DNA from: Aliihoeflea sp023389195
Lineage (GTDB): Bacteria; Pseudomonadota; Alphaproteobacteria; Rhizobiales; Rhizobiaceae
Direction of reading: 5' to 3'
NCBI GenBank assembly: GCA_023389195.1
Contig: JAEWET010000050.1
Coordinates: 134,691-198,690 of the forward strand
DNA: 64,000 bases
The notes beneath the pieces were generated by a model. That model was not told the origin of the DNA. It was given only the letters and a program-made list of their open reading frames with translations, and did not search any database. Below, piece by piece: positions 26,515-34,664 of the stretch. The translations under genes were made by a program, and so were the position numbers. How positions within the stretch are numbered: position 1 is the stretch's first letter; each line of letters starts with the position of its first letter.

Positions 26515-28329
26515 TCAGTGATTGTCGCGCGGGACGAGCGGCTGCTTGCCGTCGACACCGCCCTGGGCGAGCCGGCGATAGGCGACAGCCGGCTCCAGGA
26601 CCATGCCCGTCTCGAGCTGCGAGACGAGGCCGCGCTGGATTTCCTGCCACGGCGTTTGGTGGGCGGGTATTTCATATCCGCCACGGCGGGCGAGTTCGGT
26701 GCGGCGATCCTGCAGTTCGGCATCGTCGACGAGCATGTCGGCCTTGCCGTTCTTCAGGTCGATCCGGACGCGGTCGCCGGTTCGCAGCAGCGCCAGCCCG
26801 CCATTGAGCGCCGCTTCCGGCGAGGCGTTGAGAATGGAGGGCGAGCCGGACGTTCCCGACTGCCGCCCGTCGCCGATGCAGGGCAGGGCATGAATGCCGC
26901 GCTTGATGAGGTAGTCCGGCGCGCGCATGTTCACCACCTCGGCGGCGCCCGGGTAACCGATCGGGCCCGCGCCACGCATGAACAGGATGCAGTTTTCGTC
27001 GATGCCGAGCGCTGGATCGTCGATGCGGTGGTGATAGTCCTCCGGTCCGTCGAAGACGATCGCCCGGCCCTCGAACGCCATCGGTTGCGCAGGATCGGAC
27101 AGATAACGGTCGCGGAATTCCTGGGAGATCACCGACATCTTCATAATGGCGCTGTCGAACAGATTGCCGCGAAGGACGCGAAAACCTGCATTGGTCTTGA
27201 GCGGCTTGTCGAACGGCCGGATGACGCGGTCGTCCTCGATCGCGGCCTCGCGGCAGTTTTCGCCGATCGTCCGTCCGTTGACGGTCATCGCGTCCGCGGC
27301 GATCAGGCCGTTGGCCATCAACTGCGCGACGACGGCCGGCACGCCGCCGGCGTGGTAGTAGTCCTCGCCCAGATACTCGCCGGCGGGCTGGAGGTTGACC
27401 AGAAGCGGCACTTCCTCGCCATAGGTCTGCCAGTCTTCGATCGTCAGCTCGACGCCGACATGGCGCGCGAGAGCGTTGAGATGGATCGGCGCGTTGGTCG
27501 AGCCGCCAATGGCGGAATTCACGCGGATGGCGTTGATGAACGCGTCGCGCGTCAGGATGTCGGACGGTTTCAGATCCTCCGCGACCATCGCCACGATGCG
27601 CTTGCCGGTCAGGTAGGCCATTTCCTGGCGATCCCGATAGGGTGCCGGGATCGCGGCAGAACCGGGAAGCTGCATGCCGAGCGCCTCGGCAAGGCTGTTC
27701 ATCGTGGTTGCCGTGCCCATCGTATTGCAATAGCCGGTGGATGGCGCCGAGCTGGCCACCAGTTTGATGAAGCCCGCATAGTCGATCTCGCCGGCCGCCA
27801 TCATCTCGCGCGCCTTCCACACGATGGTGCCCGATCCGGTGCGCTCGCCGCGGAACCAGCCATTGAGCATCGGGCCGACCGACAGCGCGACGGCCGGGAT
27901 GTTAACGGTCGCAGCGCCCATGAGCATGGCCGGGGTCGTCTTGTCGCAGCCGATATTGAGGACGACACCGTCGAGCGGATAGCCGTAGAGCACCTCGACC
28001 AGGCCGAGATAGGCGAGGTTGCGGTCGAGCGATGCGGTCGGCCGCTTGCCGGTTTCCTGGATCGGATGGACGGGAAACTCGATCGCGATGCCGCCCGCCT
28101 CGCGAATGCCCTCGCGCACACGCTTGGTGAGTTCGAGGTGATGTCGGTTGCAGGGCGACAGGTCGGACCCGGTCTGCGCGATCCCGATGATCGGCTTTCC
28201 GGACTGCAGTTCCTCCTGCGAGAGGCCGTAGTTCAGATAGCGCTCGAGATAGAGCGCCGTCATGTCCGGGTTCAGCGGATTGTCGAACCAAGCGCGCGAC
28301 CTCAGCTTTGCACCTTCACCCGTCGTCAT
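26515..28329 (-). CDS. Sugar-acid dehydratase, IlvD/EDD family (D-xylonate dehydratase-like)
   Basis: Iron-sulfur dehydratase, 604 aa, that removes water from an aldonate to give a 2-keto-3-deoxy acid. Three cluster cysteines are visible: DLSPCNRHH, NIGCDKTTP and STGYCNTMGTA. The start SRAWFDNPLNPDMTALYLER and the His-rich tail ending in DNH resemble Caulobacter XylD, D-xylonate dehydratase; L-arabinonate dehydratases are close relatives. ATG at 28329 behind GGGAGGTT. A copy of the GGCAGCGCTGCC palindrome lies about 50 nt upstream, so this gene should head a LacI-controlled unit with the three dehydrogenases. Candidate substrates are D-xylonate, L-arabinonate or L-fuconate. Confidence 0.88.
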   Translation of the reverse strand: MTTGEGAKLRSRAWFDNPLNPDMTALYLERYLNYGLSQEELQSGKPIIGIAQTGSDLSPCNRHHLELTKRVREGIREAGGIAIEFPVHPIQETGKRPTASLDRNLAYLGLVEVLYGYPLDGVVLNIGCDKTTPAMLMGAATVNIPAVALSVGPMLNGWFRGERTGSGTIVWKAREMMAAGEIDYAGFIKLVASSAPSTGYCNTMGTATTMNSLAEALGMQLPGSAAIPAPYRDRQEMAYLTGKRIVAMVAEDLKPSDILTRDAFINAIRVNSAIGGSTNAPIHLNALARHVGVELTIEDWQTYGEEVPLLVNLQPAGEYLGEDYYHAGGVPAVVAQLMANGLIAADAMTVNGRTIGENCREAAIEDDRVIRPFDKPLKTNAGFRVLRGNLFDSAIMKMSVISQEFRDRYLSDPAQPMAFEGRAIVFDGPEDYHHRIDDPALGIDENCILFMRGAGPIGYPGAAEVVNMRAPDYLIKRGIHALPCIGDGRQSGTSGSPSILNASPEAALNGGLALLRTGDRVRIDLKNGKADMLVDDAELQDRRTELARRGGYEIPAHQTPWQEIQRGLVSQLETGMVLEPAVAYRRLAQGGVDGKQPLVPRDNH

Positions 28330-28376
28330 GATCGAACCTCCCCTTCACTGTCGCCGGCAAGAACTGCCGGAGCAGT

Positions 28377-28394
28377 TTTGGCAGCGCTGCCATT
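28377..28394. promoter_or_regulatory. LacI-type operator, copy 1 (upstream of the dehydratase operon)
   Basis: TTTGGCAGCGCTGCCATT, with a perfect 14-nt palindrome TGGCAGCGCTGCCA at 28379-28392 and the central CG typical of LacI-family sites. It lies 50 nt upstream of the dehydratase start and 43 nt after the tctA stop. Two further copies at 32573 and 39663 define a small regulon. Confidence 0.82.
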
Positions 28395-28434
28395 CGTACA
28401 ATGCGTAACACGTCGACACAACACCCTTGCGTCC

Positions 28435-29925
28435 TCAAGTCGCCTCTGCCCGCCTGCCGCGGAACGTCGTGTAGATTACAGAAACCCAGATCAGAGCCAG
28501 CGCGACTGCCAGAATAGCGGCGATCGGACGGTTGACGAAGGTCAAGAGCGAGCCGTCCGACTTGATCATCGTCGTGATGAAATTGTGCTCGAGAATGGGG
28601 CCTATCACGATGCCGAGGATGCAGGGCGCAATCGGGATGTCGTTTTCCTCCATGAAGAAGCCGAGCAATCCGAAAACGAGCATGATGACGATGCCGTAGG
28701 CCGCGTTGTTGGAGGCGAAGGCGCCGACGATGCAGAAGACGAGGATGATCGGCATCAGGATCGAACGCGGCGTGCGCAAGAGACCTCGCGCCAGCTTGAT
28801 CACCATCCAACCCAGCGGGATCATCAGGAGGTTGGCGAGAATGAAGATCAGGAAGACGGCGTAGATCGTCTGCGGGTTGAAAAGGAAAAGCGTCGGCCCC
28901 GGATTGAGGCCTTTCACGTAGAGGACCCCGATCACGATCGCGGTGATCGTGTCGCCGGGAATGCCGAAAACGAGCGCGGGCACCCAGGCGCTCGACAGCG
29001 AGGCATTATTGGAGGACGTCGCCTCGACGATGCCCTCGACATGGCCCGTGCCGTATTTTTCCGGCGTCCGCGAAAAACGCCGGCTGACGGCATAGCTCAC
29101 ATAGGCCGCCACATCCGCCCCGGCGCCCGGCAGGATGCCGATGGCCGTGCCCGTCACATTGCCACGGACCTGCTGGCGCCAGTAGCGGGTCAGCATGCCG
29201 CCCCAATCGCGAAAGATGTTGCCGACCCTGACCTGAACATTGTCCCAGGACGGCGCGCCGGCCGCCATGGTCCGCATGACCTCGGAGACGGCGAAGAGGC
29301 CGATCATGGCCGGTATGAAGTCGATGCCGGCCATCAGGTCGGTCGAGCCGAAGGTGAAGCGCGGCACGCCCGATGCGTTCTTGAGTCCGACCGTCGCGAC
29401 GAGCAGGCCGATCAGGAGGCTGACCATTCCCTTGACCGGCGATGCGGCGCCGATGAAGGTCGCGCAGGTCAGGCCGAGCATCGCCATCCAGAAATATTCC
29501 TGGGACGAGAAGTTCAGTGCGAATTCGGCCAGTGCGGGCGCCGCGAATATGAGCACCAGCGTGCCGAAGAGGCCGCCGATCGCCGAGAAGAGGACGCAGG
29601 CGCCGAGAGCGGTTTCCGCCTCGCCCTTGCGCGTCATCGCATAGGCTTCGTTGGTGTAGGCGGCGGAAGCGGGGGTTCCGGGCATGCGCAACAGCGCGCC
29701 GGGAATGTCGCCGGCGAAGATCGCCATCGCCGCGCAGGTCACCATCGCGCCGACCGCGGGGATCGGGTCCATGAAGAAGGTCAGCGGCACCAGAAGCGCC
29801 GTCGCCATCGTGGCGGTCAGGCCCGGCACCGCGCCGACGAGGAGGCCGAACAGGGCTGCGGCCGTGACGGTCGTCAAAACCTGCCAGGTGAAGACGAGCC
29901 CGAATGCCTGGAGTATCGCGTCCAT
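28435..29925 (-). CDS. tctA: Tripartite tricarboxylate transporter large permease TctA
   Basis: Large membrane subunit of a TctABC secondary transporter, 496 aa with about 11-12 hydrophobic helices. Family signatures: GLLVGAVPGLTATMATALL near the N-terminus, GALLRMPGTPASAA, GILPGAGADVAAYVSY and FGIPGDTITAI. It uses an ion gradient and a periplasmic binding protein to import carboxylates. Start at 29925 behind GGAGGAGG. It follows tctB by 12 nt. In this context the substrate is more likely a sugar acid than citrate. Confidence 0.93.
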   Translation of the reverse strand: MDAILQAFGLVFTWQVLTTVTAAALFGLLVGAVPGLTATMATALLVPLTFFMDPIPAVGAMVTCAAMAIFAGDIPGALLRMPGTPASAAYTNEAYAMTRKGEAETALGACVLFSAIGGLFGTLVLIFAAPALAEFALNFSSQEYFWMAMLGLTCATFIGAASPVKGMVSLLIGLLVATVGLKNASGVPRFTFGSTDLMAGIDFIPAMIGLFAVSEVMRTMAAGAPSWDNVQVRVGNIFRDWGGMLTRYWRQQVRGNVTGTAIGILPGAGADVAAYVSYAVSRRFSRTPEKYGTGHVEGIVEATSSNNASLSSAWVPALVFGIPGDTITAIVIGVLYVKGLNPGPTLFLFNPQTIYAVFLIFILANLLMIPLGWMVIKLARGLLRTPRSILMPIILVFCIVGAFASNNAAYGIVIMLVFGLLGFFMEENDIPIAPCILGIVIGPILEHNFITTMIKSDGSLLTFVNRPIAAILAVALALIWVSVIYTTFRGRRAEAT

Positions 29926-29937
29926 GTCGACCTCCTC

Positions 29938-30408
29938 CTACCAGGGCAGCCGCGGCATGACGCCGAACGGCAATGGGACCAGCAGCAGGCTGCGGAAGAC
30001 ATAATCGGTGACGAGCGTCGCCGCGACGGCGAAGAAGATCGCCTTGCCCCACGAGACCGACAGCAATCGAAAAAGGACGAGCAGGATCGCGAAGGAAACC
30101 GGCACGAAACCGACAGGGCGGGCTAGGAAGATATAGGCGATGACGCAAACGACCGTAACGAAAACGGCGAGCAACGCGCCCGGCTGACGGGTCCATTCGG
30201 TACGTGTGACGAGCGCCACGCGCCCCTGCTGCCAGCCCTTGGCGAACAGGACGAGTGCGCATGCGACCATCGCGAGCCCGATCAGCGTCGGGAAGGCCGC
30301 GGCGCCATATTGCTGTCCCGGCACGGCGGGCAAAGTGCGCGCATAAACCGCTATCGCGGCTCCGAGAAAGAGGAGCACGGTGCCGAGCATCGTGTCGCTG
30401 AACCGCAT
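29938..30408 (-). CDS. tctB: Tripartite tricarboxylate transporter small permease TctB
   Basis: Small membrane subunit, about 156 aa with four hydrophobic helices. It has the family's RFSDTMLGTVLLFLGAAI start and an internal AAAFPTLIGL segment. I chose the ATG at 30408 with GGTGGAGA upstream; the open frame runs much further, but without family similarity. It lies between tctC and tctA in the usual C-B-A order. Confidence 0.9.
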   Translation of the reverse strand: MRFSDTMLGTVLLFLGAAIAVYARTLPAVPGQQYGAAAFPTLIGLAMVACALVLFAKGWQQGRVALVTRTEWTRQPGALLAVFVTVVCVIAYIFLARPVGFVPVSFAILLVLFRLLSVSWGKAIFFAVAATLVTDYVFRSLLLVPLPFGVMPRLPW

Positions 30409-30484
30409 GAAGGTCTCCACCGGATCGATGGGAAGCGTGGCGATCGCCTGCCGACCGATGGCCGGCAGGCTTTCGTCGATCGGA

Positions 30485-31459
30485 TTACTGGGCGAGACCG
30501 ACGGCCTCCATCGTTTCGCCAAGTGAGGCGTCGGCCTGTTCCATGAAGGTGCCGAACTCATCACCACGTGCCCAACGCACGCCGTAGCCCTGGGCGGCCA
30601 TGAAGTTCTGGTAGTCCTCGCTGTTGTAGACCGCCTCGAGCGCATCCATGAGGCGGGTGGCGACGTCCTCCGGCAGGTCTTGCGGGCCGACGATCCCGCG
30701 CCATGCGCCGATCTGCCAGTCCGAGCCGATGGCCTCGGACAAGGTCGGCACATCGGGGAACAGGTCGGCGCGTTCGGGCCCCATCAGGCCGAGCGACTTG
30801 ACGCGGCCCGCCTCGATCAGGCCGCGCGCCTCGACGAGCGAGACGGGGACGAGATTGACGCCGCCTGCCATCAAATCCTGAAGGCCGGACGCGGCGCCGT
30901 CGCTCGGCACCCACGGTACGTTCGCCGGATCGATGCCGCGATCATTGAGGAGCCCCGCGATGGCAAGATGCCAGATGCCGCCCTGGCCGGTTCCCGAGGC
31001 ACGGAAGGTGCCGGCGGGTGATCCGGCGATCGCCTCCAGGAGGCTTTCGAGCGTGTCGTATTCGGAATCGGCAAGCACCTGCACCCCTGCCGCATCCTCG
31101 TTCATGAGTGCGAGGGGCGTATAATTCGCGTAGGTCAGTTCCGTCAGGCCCTGCCAGTGCATCATGCCGATCTCGACCGTGGCGATGCCGATCGTGTAGC
31201 CGTCCGGTTCTGCCTCGGCGATGGCCGAATGGCCGACTACGCCCGATCCGCCGGTGCGGTTGACGACGCTGACCGGCTGGCCGAGCTCGCGTTCGAGGCC
31301 CGCGCCGATGATGCGCGCGGTGGCGTCGGTGCCGCCGCCCGCGCCCCACGGCACGATCAGGGTCAATGGCCTGTCCGGATATTGCGCGGCTGCATGGGGA
31401 ATGGTCCCCGCCGACGCGGCGAGCGCGACGCCCAGTGCCAGAACGGTTCTTGCGATCAT
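30485..31459 (-). CDS. tctC: Tripartite tricarboxylate transporter substrate-binding protein TctC
   Basis: Periplasmic binding protein of the Bug/TctC family, about 324 aa. A signal peptide of about 25 residues is followed by YPDRPLTLIVPWGAGGGTDA, the conserved first strand and ligand loop. VVNRTGGSGVVG and GTGQGGIWH are also typical. The acidic residue after the first loop (GTDATAR) is that used by Bug proteins to orient carboxylate ligands. Start ATG at 31459 behind GGGAGGAA. It is 58 nt downstream of the LacI gene with no terminator between, so it is probably co-transcribed with it. Confidence 0.92.
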   Translation of the reverse strand: MIARTVLALGVALAASAGTIPHAAAQYPDRPLTLIVPWGAGGGTDATARIIGAGLERELGQPVSVVNRTGGSGVVGHSAIAEAEPDGYTIGIATVEIGMMHWQGLTELTYANYTPLALMNEDAAGVQVLADSEYDTLESLLEAIAGSPAGTFRASGTGQGGIWHLAIAGLLNDRGIDPANVPWVPSDGAASGLQDLMAGGVNLVPVSLVEARGLIEAGRVKSLGLMGPERADLFPDVPTLSEAIGSDWQIGAWRGIVGPQDLPEDVATRLMDALEAVYNSEDYQNFMAAQGYGVRWARGDEFGTFMEQADASLGETMEAVGLAQ

Positions 31460-31517
31460 CTTGGTTTCCTCCCTTGTGATGATTCGGATGCGCCCGATGC
31501 CTCCCCGCATCGACCGC

Positions 31518-32528
31518 TCAGGTCGTGGCTCCCCTGACAAGTTCGAACGGAACGTCGACGACCTTCGCGCCTCCCGGCTCCATCACCATGCGGGCGCCGA
31601 TCTCGCCGATCTCGGTGCGCGGCGTGCGCAAGGTCGTCAGCGGCTGCGGTGCGAAGCGGCCGATGTCGAGGCCGTTGAAGCCCATGATGGCCAGTTGCGA
31701 GGGCACCGAGATGCCGTTGGCGAAACAGTGGAACAGGCCGCCCACCGCGAAGTCGTCATTCGAAAAATAGACCGCGTCGAGATCGGGAGTGCGCGCCAGC
31801 ATCCGTTCGAGCGCGGCACGGCCAGCTTCCGTCGAGGATGTCCGGCCGATGAGTTCCGTTTCCACGACGCTGGCGCCCGCCTCGGCGAGGACCTCGCTGA
31901 AGCCGGCAAAGCGTTTTCGCGCCCGCGGGTCGCATGCGAATTGCGGGCCGACATAGCCGATCCGCCGGTAACCGCGCTCGACGAGATGGCGTGCGCTCAC
32001 GGCCCCCGCCTCGCGCTGCGAGAAGCCGACGACGATGTCGATGCCCTCGCCATCGGTATCCAGCAATTCGGCGATGCGCACGCCGCTGTTCTTCAGCATG
32101 GCGCGCGTGCGCGGCGTATGCTCCAGGCCGGCCACCAGGAAGGCGGCGGGGCGCCAGGCCAGCATCGACTGGATGACCTTCTGCTCCTGGTCGAGATCGT
32201 AGTCGGTGACGGCGATGACCGTCTGGAAGCCGATCGGATCGAGCGTCACCGCCGCGCCGCTCAGCAGGTCCGGAAAGACGATGTTGTGCAGGGACGGGAT
32301 GACGATGCCGACGAGGTTGGAGCCCGAGGAGGCAAGCGTTCCGGCGATCCGGTTCGGCACATAGCCAAGCTCCTCGACCGCCTTCATCACCCGGTCCCGG
32401 GTCGCCTGCGAGAAGGAGCCGTGATTGCGCAGGACCCGCGAGATCGTGCTCATTCCAAGACCGACGGCCGCGCTGACTTCGCGCAGCGTGACCTCGTTCC
32501 GGTGCTTGTGATCGTCGTCCTGGTCCAT
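31518..32528 (-). CDS. LacI-family transcriptional regulator of the sugar-acid region
   Basis: Repressor of 336 aa. The N-terminal helix-turn-helix is at about residues 14-35 (TLREVSAAVGLGMSTISRVL), then the hinge helix LASSGSNLVGIVIP and a periplasmic-binding-protein-like effector domain. It resembles GntR/gluconate-type LacI members. A perfect 18-nt operator lies 44 nt upstream of its start, so it should control itself and the divergent SDR-ABC operon. Two more copies place it over the dehydratase genes and the SDR-FAH genes. The effector is probably the sugar acid or a pathway intermediate. Confidence 0.9.
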   Translation of the reverse strand: MDQDDDHKHRNEVTLREVSAAVGLGMSTISRVLRNHGSFSQATRDRVMKAVEELGYVPNRIAGTLASSGSNLVGIVIPSLHNIVFPDLLSGAAVTLDPIGFQTVIAVTDYDLDQEQKVIQSMLAWRPAAFLVAGLEHTPRTRAMLKNSGVRIAELLDTDGEGIDIVVGFSQREAGAVSARHLVERGYRRIGYVGPQFACDPRARKRFAGFSEVLAEAGASVVETELIGRTSSTEAGRAALERMLARTPDLDAVYFSNDDFAVGGLFHCFANGISVPSQLAIMGFNGLDIGRFAPQPLTTLRTPRTEIGEIGARMVMEPGGAKVVDVPFELVRGATT

Positions 32529-32572
32529 GGTGGCGACACCCTAACCGCAACGTCCAGGCACGGCTACCACTA

Positions 32573-32590
32573 TTTGGCAGCGCTGCCAAA
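32573..32590. promoter_or_regulatory. LacI-type operator, copy 2 (lacI / SDR-ABC divergent promoter)
   Basis: TTTGGCAGCGCTGCCAAA is a perfect 18-nt palindrome, the longest of the three copies. It sits in the 158-nt space between the LacI gene and the divergent leader ORF, placed to block both promoters. Confidence 0.85.
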
Positions 32591-32686
32591 AATTACTTGC
32601 CAGCAATTTGACGATGCGTTACCCGTTTGCTCCAGGTTGCCCGCCCGCACATTCGTGAACGGTCAGGTTGTACCGGGAGGAGTGCC

Positions 32687-32722
32687 ATGACACCGACAGT
32701 GCGGGTTTTGCCGCATGGTTAG
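32687..32722 (+). CDS. Possible 11-codon leader ORF overlapping the SDR start
   Basis: The best ribosome site of this promoter region, GGGAGGAG, lies 4 nt before an ATG at 32687 that opens only 11 codons (MTPTVRVLPHG) before TAG. The last codons overlap the ATG of the SDR (GCATGGTTAG). The SDR itself has no good ribosome site, so ribosomes finishing the leader could restart there. It could instead mark a frameshift in the SDR N-terminus. No function is known for the peptide. Confidence 0.4.
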   Translation: MTPTVRVLPHG

Positions 32723-33485
32723 CCATGACCGGAATTCCTCTTCAGTCGCGCTGGTAACGGGCGGCGGAACTGGCGTCGGCCTTGCGATCGCGACGGCCCT
32801 GGCGGAAGCCGGATGGCAGGTGGTCATCACCGGCCGGCGCGGCCAGATCCTGGACGACGCTGCCGCGCGGCTGGTCAGCGAAGGCCTGGCGGTCACCGGC
32901 ATCGTGGCGGACCTCGCCGATCCGGCCGCGGTCAAGAATCTCTTCGCGGACATCGTCTCAGTTCACGGCAGGCTCGATCTCCTGGTCAACAATGCCGGGA
33001 TAAATGCTCCGCCTTTGCCCTTGGAAGAGGTCGACTTTTCCGACTGGAACGCGGTCGTCGCCTCCAATCTCACATCGGCATTCCTGTGCACCCAGCACGC
33101 GGTGCGCCTCTTCAAGGCGCAATCGCCAAAGGGCGGGCGCATCATCAACAACGGATCGGTTTCCGCCACAACGCCACGCCCGAACTCGGCGCCCTATGCG
33201 GCGACGAAGCACGCGATCACCGGGTTGACCAAGGCGACGTCGCTCGAAGGGCGCGCGCACAACATCGCCTGCGGCCAGATCGATATCGGCAATGCGGCGA
33301 GCGAGATGACCGACACGATCTCGAAGGGCGTCCTGCAGGCGGACGGCAGCATCAAGGCCGAGGCGACGATCGACCCGCGCAATGTCGCCGATGCGGTCGT
33401 CTACATGGCCGGTCTGCCGCTCGGCACGAACGTACTGACCTTAACCGTCATGGCGAACGCCATGCCGTTCGTCGGACGCGGATAG
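32715..33485 (+). CDS. Short-chain dehydrogenase/reductase (SDR)
   Basis: NAD(P)-dependent SDR, about 256 aa. Cofactor motif TGGGTGVG, NNAG, and the catalytic serine and YAATK. The acidic VADLAD stretch and the absence of an acid after strand 2 (ITGRRG) suggest NADP. It heads the operon with the ABC importer and lies behind the LacI operator. It is a candidate for the first oxidation of the imported sugar. Start ATG at 32715 overlaps a short upstream ORF; its own ribosome site is weak. Confidence 0.85.
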   Translation: MVSHDRNSSSVALVTGGGTGVGLAIATALAEAGWQVVITGRRGQILDDAAARLVSEGLAVTGIVADLADPAAVKNLFADIVSVHGRLDLLVNNAGINAPPLPLEEVDFSDWNAVVASNLTSAFLCTQHAVRLFKAQSPKGGRIINNGSVSATTPRPNSAPYAATKHAITGLTKATSLEGRAHNIACGQIDIGNAASEMTDTISKGVLQADGSIKAEATIDPRNVADAVVYMAGLPLGTNVLTLTVMANAMPFVGRG

Positions 33486-33535
33486 CGCGCCCGCGGAACA
33501 GGCAGGCGCAACGGGACATCAGGGAGGATCTCCAA

Positions 33536-34600
33536 ATGGCGTCAGTCGAAATCGACGACGTACGCAAGTCTTTCGGAAATCACCCCGTCATCAAGGGCGT
33601 CAGCATCGATATCGAGGACGGCGAATTCGTCATCCTCGTCGGCCCGTCGGGCTGCGGCAAGTCCACGCTTCTGCGCATGCTGGCCGGCCTGGAGCACATC
33701 ACGTCCGGCGAGATCCGCATCGGCAACAGGATCGTCAACGACCTGCCGCCCAAAGAGCGCGACATCGCCATGGTGTTCCAGAACTACGCGCTCTACCCGC
33801 ACATGACCGTCGCCGACAACATGTCGTTCTCGCTCATGCTCGCAGGAGCCTCGAAATGCGAAATCGAGGAACGGGTGAAGCCCGCAGCCGAAATCCTCGG
33901 CCTGTCGAACCTGCTTCACCGCTACCCGCGCCAGCTTTCCGGCGGGCAGCGCCAGCGCGTCGCAATGGGCCGGGCGATCGTGCGCGATCCGCAGGTCTTC
34001 CTCTTCGACGAGCCGCTTTCCAATCTCGACGCCAAGCTGCGCGTGTCGATGCGCACCGAGATCAAGAACCTGCACCAAAGGCTGACCACTACGACCGTCT
34101 ACGTCACGCACGACCAGATCGAGGCGATGACAATGGCCGACAAGATCGTCGTCATGCATGACGGCATCGTCGAGCAGGTCGGCGCGCCGCTCGACCTCTA
34201 CGACAATCCGGCCAACCTCTTCGTCGCCGGCTTCATCGGATCGCCGGCGATGAATTTTCTCAACGGTCGTCTCGACGAGGCAGACGCGGCCCGCTTCGTC
34301 ACCGATGACGGCGTGGCGCTTCCTGCGCCCGCAGATCTCGCTTCCGCACGCGGAAAGGCGCTGGTCTACGGCATCCGGCCGGAATCCTTTTCTTTGGGCG
34401 GTCCTGTCGAACTCAAGGTTCAGGTCATCGAGCCGACCGGCTCGGAAAGCCAGATCGTCGGGCTCATCGGGCAAACGCAGGTGACCTGCGTCTTTCGCGA
34501 GCGGGTGATGCTTGCGCCGGGCGAAACGCTGAACGTGTCGATCGATCCGCGCACGGTGCACCTCTTCGACGCGGGCAGCGGGATACGACTTAGGGACTGA
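33536..34600 (+). CDS. ABC sugar importer ATP-binding protein (MalK/UgpC type)
   Basis: ATPase of a CUT1-type carbohydrate importer, about 354 aa. Walker A GPSGCGKST, Q-loop FQNYALYPHMTV, signature LSGGQRQRVAMGRA, Walker B VFLFDEPLSNLDA and the switch histidine in YVTHDQ. A C-terminal TOBE/OB regulatory domain follows from about residue 240. Start ATG at 33536 behind AGGGAGGA. It energises the two permeases at 36064 and 37028 and works with the binding protein at 34665. Confidence 0.93.
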   Translation: MASVEIDDVRKSFGNHPVIKGVSIDIEDGEFVILVGPSGCGKSTLLRMLAGLEHITSGEIRIGNRIVNDLPPKERDIAMVFQNYALYPHMTVADNMSFSLMLAGASKCEIEERVKPAAEILGLSNLLHRYPRQLSGGQRQRVAMGRAIVRDPQVFLFDEPLSNLDAKLRVSMRTEIKNLHQRLTTTTVYVTHDQIEAMTMADKIVVMHDGIVEQVGAPLDLYDNPANLFVAGFIGSPAMNFLNGRLDEADAARFVTDDGVALPAPADLASARGKALVYGIRPESFSLGGPVELKVQVIEPTGSESQIVGLIGQTQVTCVFRERVMLAPGETLNVSIDPRTVHLFDAGSGIRLRD

Positions 34601-34664
34601 GGCAGAGGAGCGGGCGAGAAGGGCAGAGGTCCCGATGCGTCCGAAACAAGAAGGAGGAGATGAC

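Noticed and set aside
26272..30126. A very long open frame (1284 codons) on the plus strand.
   Set aside because: It lies opposite denD, the dehydratase and tctA. It is rich in Arg, Asp, His and Gly as expected for an antisense frame in high-GC coding DNA, and has no domain or ribosome site.
32573..32590. Reading the three GGCAGCGCTGCC palindromes as terminators.
   Set aside because: They have no loop and no T-run, and all lie upstream of genes; a DNA operator fits better.
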